64,000 bases of DNA from Candidatus Gastranaerophilales bacterium (GTDB lineage: Bacteria > Cyanobacteriota > Vampirovibrionia > Gastranaerophilales > Gastranaerophilaceae). Under the pieces are notes generated by a model. That model worked only from the letters and a program-made list of their open reading frames with translations. It was not told where the DNA came from and made no database searches. The position numbers were made by a program, and so were the translations under genes. Below are positions 60,784 through 64,000 of the stretch, piece by piece. Location: contig CALUUI010000002.1 of NCBI GenBank assembly GCA_944323925.1, positions 1 through 64,000 of the forward strand, written 5' to 3'. Numbering within the stretch: position 1 is the stretch's first letter; every line of letters begins with the position of its first letter.

Positions 60784-61735
60784 GTACTGCCATTCTTACA
60801 TATACCCCATTTCTTGCCTGTTCAAGGATTGTTTTTCCTTTTTTTGAATCCAACAGCTCTGATGATATTTCTACATCCCTATTAACAGGCCCGGGGTGCA
60901 TTATAATCGCATTTGGCGCATACTTTTCCAACCTGTCTGAGGTTAAGCAATACATGTCTTTATAAGCTCTTGAACTGTTTAATTCCTCTGAGTTTAACCT
61001 TTCATTTTGAACCCTTAATAGCATTACCACATCAGCATCTTTAATTGCACTGTCATAATCACTTTCCCAAACACCGTCATAATCTGCTTTATTCTCAGGT
61101 ACAAAATACTCTGGCGCAAATAAGTGAACTTCTGCCTTCATCTTATTTAAAAGTGCTATATTGGATTTTGCAACTCGTGAATGCGCTATATCTCCAAGAA
61201 TAGTAACTTTCTTTCCAACAACAGTACCCAATTTCTCTAACATCGTCATATAATCCAGCAGAGCCTGTGTAGGATGGGCATTTTTTCCATCACCTGCATT
61301 AATGAATGATACCGAGCAGTCTGTTTTTTCCGCAATCTTATCAACAATATTATCTTCGCTATGCCTTATAACAAAAGTGTTAACTCCGATATAACAAAGA
61401 TTTTCAATAGTATCTTTTAAAGATTCTCCTTTTGAAAAGGACGAAGTTTTTGTATCAAAATCAATGATATTCATCCCCAATTTTTGTGCAGCCATAGAAA
61501 ACGAGCATTTTGTTCTGGTTGAATTTTCAAAAAACATCATACAAGCAGTTTTTCCAAAACAAGAATTTGCCCTGTATAATCGTTCGCCAAACTTAGCAAA
61601 ATCTATAATTCCACTGTTGTAACTGATTTCTCCCCTTATAGACTCAGCTGTTTCCGACTTATATTCAACCGCACGATTTATAATACTGTTAATTTCACTT
61701 ACCGTAAGACGCTTTATATCAATAAGATTTCGCAT
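60764..61735 (-). CDS. pyrB: Aspartate carbamoyltransferase catalytic chain
   Basis: PyrB joins carbamoyl phosphate and aspartate. MMFFENSTRTKCSFSMAAQKLG is the carbamoyl-phosphate site (S-T-R-T), HPTQALLDYMTMLEKLG is the second, and MHPGPVNRDVEI holds the aspartate loop. 323 residues. No regulatory PyrI gene is adjacent, so it is probably the unregulated trimer class. Confidence 0.96.
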   Translation of the reverse strand: MRNLIDIKRLTVSEINSIINRAVEYKSETAESIRGEISYNSGIIDFAKFGERLYRANSCFGKTACMMFFENSTRTKCSFSMAAQKLGMNIIDFDTKTSSFSKGESLKDTIENLCYIGVNTFVIRHSEDNIVDKIAEKTDCSVSFINAGDGKNAHPTQALLDYMTMLEKLGTVVGKKVTILGDIAHSRVAKSNIALLNKMKAEVHLFAPEYFVPENKADYDGVWESDYDSAIKDADVVMLLRVQNERLNSEELNSSRAYKDMYCLTSDRLEKYAPNAIIMHPGPVNRDVEISSELLDSKKGKTILEQARNGVYVRMAVLENGVE

Positions 61736-61749
61736 AAGTCAAACTCCTG

Positions 61750-62316
61750 TTATTTACCAACTCTGCTTCCCGGTTTTACAATCGGAATCCCCGCTTTACA
61801 TAGCGGACAATTTTCAGGCTCATAAGTCACAGGCTCAATCTGTAACAGTGATTTTATGTTTAATCCCGTTTTTCCGCAAGTCCTGTCAACAATACACCCA
61901 ACTGCAACAATATCAGGCTCAAATTCTTTTATTGCTTCAATGGTTTCGTTTATTGTTCTTGCAGTTGTTATTACATCCTCTATAATGACAACCCTTTCAC
62001 CTTTTTTAAGAGTATATCCTCTCCTTAATTGCATTGTGCCGTTATTTCTTTCGACAAACAAATTCCTTTTCCCTGCCTGTTTTGCAACCTCGTAACCTAT
62101 AATTACCGCACCTATTGCAGGAGAAACGATTGTATCAAATTCTACTCCCTTTAGGCTTTCTACAATGTATTTTGCTATTTTTTCCGTATATTCAGGATAC
62201 TGATACAACTTTGCACATTGGAAATATATATCTGAATGTAATCCGGAAGTAAGACAAAAATGGCCCCGAAGTACTCCTTCTGTTTTTTCTAACAACTCTA
62301 AAGCCTCATTACTCAT
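61750..62316 (-). CDS. pyrE: Orotate phosphoribosyltransferase
   Basis: PyrE joins orotate and PRPP. The PRPP loop is RVVIIEDVITTARTINETIEAI. FVERNNGTMQLRRGYTLKKGE is the flexible catalytic loop. A C-terminal C-x2-C (ENCPLCKAGIPIVKPGS) is found in some bacterial forms. 188 residues. It starts 8 bp inside the end of pyrD. Confidence 0.95.
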   Translation of the reverse strand: MSNEALELLEKTEGVLRGHFCLTSGLHSDIYFQCAKLYQYPEYTEKIAKYIVESLKGVEFDTIVSPAIGAVIIGYEVAKQAGKRNLFVERNNGTMQLRRGYTLKKGERVVIIEDVITTARTINETIEAIKEFEPDIVAVGCIVDRTCGKTGLNIKSLLQIEPVTYEPENCPLCKAGIPIVKPGSRVGK

Positions 62317-63235
62317 TCCTTAACGCTCCTTTCAAGTCATCTAATGTATTAAAATTATTTTTCTTCATAAAATCTTCAAGCTCTAAAACCAATTTTCCCG
62401 CAATATCAGGATGGGTAAAATTGGCCGTCCCAATCTGAACAGCCTCTGCCCCAACCGCAAAAAATTCAAAAACATCCTCTAAACAACAAATTCCGCCCAT
62501 GCCAATAATAGGAATATCAAGCACCTCTTTTAACCTTACAACTGCGCTCAAAGCTACAGGCTTAATTCCTTTTCCCGAATATCCGCCCTTTACCTGTTCT
62601 TTTCTAAATTTCCCGTTTTCAAAAAACAATTTGAGCCCCAATCCTTTTAAAGTATTTATTGCTGATACCGCATTTGCCCCTGCCTTTTGAGATGCTAATC
62701 CAAGTTTTTCAATACTTGTTACATTTGGTGTTAGCTTAACTATCAAACAACCGCTATAAACTTCTCTAACCATACTAACTAAACGATACAAAACTTGGTC
62801 ATCCACTCCAAACTCAAGACAACCATGGTTTACATTCGGACACGAAACATTCAATTCTATCATGCCAATTTTATTAATTTCGCATAATTGAGCCAGTTCA
62901 ACATACTCTTCGAAAGTCGAGCCTGCAAGATTAACGCAAAAATCTATTCCTTTTTCTAATAAAACCGGCAATTTTTCTTTTAAAAACACCTCAATCCCAA
63001 CATTCTCAAGCCCGATTGAGTTAACCATGCCGCACTCTGTTTCTATTATCCGCTGCCAGTCATTTCCAAGTCTTGGTTTTAGAGAAATAGCCTTAGTAAC
63101 AATACTCCCAATTAAGGTTAAATCCGTATAATCCTCATACTCCAAATTATACCCATAAGTACCGGAAGCCGTCATAATAGGATTTTTTAATTTTAGTCCG
63201 TTTTTATTAACTCTTAAATCAGGCATCTTCTCCAC
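62309..63235 (-). CDS. pyrD: Dihydroorotate dehydrogenase B, catalytic subunit (class 1B)
   Basis: PyrD oxidises dihydroorotate; the class 1B form passes electrons via PyrK to NAD. KNPIMTASGTYGYNLEY starts it, the active-site Cys is in ELNVSCPNVNHG, and FMN binding is in GMGGICCLEDVFEFFAVGAEAVQIGTA. 308 residues. It begins within the end of pyrK (17-bp overlap). Confidence 0.96.
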   Translation of the reverse strand: MEKMPDLRVNKNGLKLKNPIMTASGTYGYNLEYEDYTDLTLIGSIVTKAISLKPRLGNDWQRIIETECGMVNSIGLENVGIEVFLKEKLPVLLEKGIDFCVNLAGSTFEEYVELAQLCEINKIGMIELNVSCPNVNHGCLEFGVDDQVLYRLVSMVREVYSGCLIVKLTPNVTSIEKLGLASQKAGANAVSAINTLKGLGLKLFFENGKFRKEQVKGGYSGKGIKPVALSAVVRLKEVLDIPIIGMGGICCLEDVFEFFAVGAEAVQIGTANFTHPDIAGKLVLELEDFMKKNNFNTLDDLKGALRNE

Positions 63236-63998
63236 CCTCCACTAAATCATAGAAAACAACCCTTGAATCATAAACAGTCCCCTCTTTACAGACAGCCGAA
63301 TTTTTTATAACCCCATTATCTTTAATCTTAATAACACACCCTCGACATGCCCCAATTGAACACGCCATCATTTTTTCCATTGAAACCTGACAAAATATAT
63401 TGTGCCTTTGAGCAATCTCAGATATCAATTTCATAACAATCACAGGTCCACAAACACAAATATTATCAGGTTTAAAGTTATTTATTAAATTCTCAACATA
63501 ATTTACGATACTGCCTTTATTGGAATAACTTCCATCATCTGTTGAAATAAAATCAAACTCCGATTTAAAACAAACAGGTATCTCACCTTCCTCTCTAAAT
63601 CCGCATGCCAGTAAAGCAGGAATATTTTGTTCCTTAAGCATAGAGTACATATAATAAACAGGTGCCATCCCAACCCCTGCTCCAATTAGAAGATTTCTTT
63701 TTCCTACCTTAAATGAATTTCCATGAACGCCCGTAAAATTAATACTTTCTCCTGATTTAAGCGTAGAAAAATACTTTGTACCATCTCCCTTTATTTTATA
63801 AAGCAATTCAATTACCCCTGAATGATTATTCAAAATACTAATCGGTCGTCTAAAAGTTTTATCAGGTACCAGAAAAGATAAAAATTGCCCCGGATTGGAA
63901 ATTATTCCGTCCGGGGTTTGTATTTTCATCAAATATAAATTTTTACCAACTGGTTTATTATCAATAACTATAGAATCAAATAGTTTATTATATTTCAT
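63219..63998 (-). CDS. pyrK: Dihydroorotate dehydrogenase B, electron transfer subunit
   Basis: PyrK has a ferredoxin-reductase FAD/NAD module (RRPISILN for flavin; LLIGAGVGMAPVYYMYSML for NAD) and a [2Fe-2S] site with Cys in MACSIGACRGCVIK and SAVCKEG. It feeds electrons from PyrD to NAD, the anaerobe type. It is the first gene of the pyr run seen here, and the start at 63998 is almost at the window edge, so an upstream extension cannot be ruled out. Confidence 0.93.
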   Translation of the reverse strand: MKYNKLFDSIVIDNKPVGKNLYLMKIQTPDGIISNPGQFLSFLVPDKTFRRPISILNNHSGVIELLYKIKGDGTKYFSTLKSGESINFTGVHGNSFKVGKRNLLIGAGVGMAPVYYMYSMLKEQNIPALLACGFREEGEIPVCFKSEFDFISTDDGSYSNKGSIVNYVENLINNFKPDNICVCGPVIVMKLISEIAQRHNIFCQVSMEKMMACSIGACRGCVIKIKDNGVIKNSAVCKEGTVYDSRVVFYDLVEGGEDA

Positions 63999-64000
63999 CT

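Overview
The window is AT-rich bacterial chromosome. It carries many short lineage-specific proteins and an NAD-type (class 1B) dihydroorotate dehydrogenase, the form typical of anaerobes. Its fatty-acid and pyrimidine operons, sigma factor and adhesion-type proteins best fit an uncultured gut anaerobe such as a Gastranaerophilales (Vampirovibrionia/Melainabacteria) genome. That placement is an inference from gene content and sequence style; no marker phylogeny could be run.

Region 0-9.3 kb is accessory. It holds two tandem structured-RNA-like units with terminators, a Fic protein cassette flanked by a direct repeat exactly 1,800 bp apart, a secreted nuclease-like protein, a DUF4186 gene fragment and a methyltransferase. 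It also holds a glycosyltransferase-LicD fusion (apparently frameshifted) coupled to tagD, a small ribbon-helix-helix gene, a second Fic protein with its own winged helix, tRNA-Glu and a DUF2971 protein. Region 9.4-16.6 kb is a single giant FliD-like gene (2,404 codons) with about nineteen internal repeats.

Region 16.8-32.3 kb is mixed housekeeping: pgeF, a cupin, an acyltransferase, tspO, a class A beta-lactamase-like hydrolase, clpB, dut, a group 2 sigma factor, nth, a TPR protein, and a dapB-asd-nudix run. Region 32.6-41.5 kb holds mostly unrecognised proteins: a nucleotidyltransferase-like/PHP pair, a membrane-anchored small heat-shock protein, two HExxH proteins and a prepilin with a PTPEP tail.

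Region 41.7-49.2 kb is tpiA followed by the lipid cluster yceD-rpmF-plsX-fabH-fabD-fabG-acpP-fabF. Region 49.3-53.6 kb has a P-loop kinase, a secreted carbonic anhydrase, an XRE regulator, obgE and tsaD. Region 53.7-64 kb is one minus-strand operon with every structural gene for UMP synthesis (pyrK-pyrD-pyrE-pyrB-pyrC-pyrF-carA-carB) ending in a secreted TPR protein.

The most notable cross-cutting signals are as follows. Six genes have a -10 box placed so that the predicted transcription start is the A of the ATG (leaderless mRNAs). The FliD is giant and made of repeats. A structured-RNA-like repeat family opens the window. A translationally coupled NTase-like/PHP pair has no obvious known counterpart.
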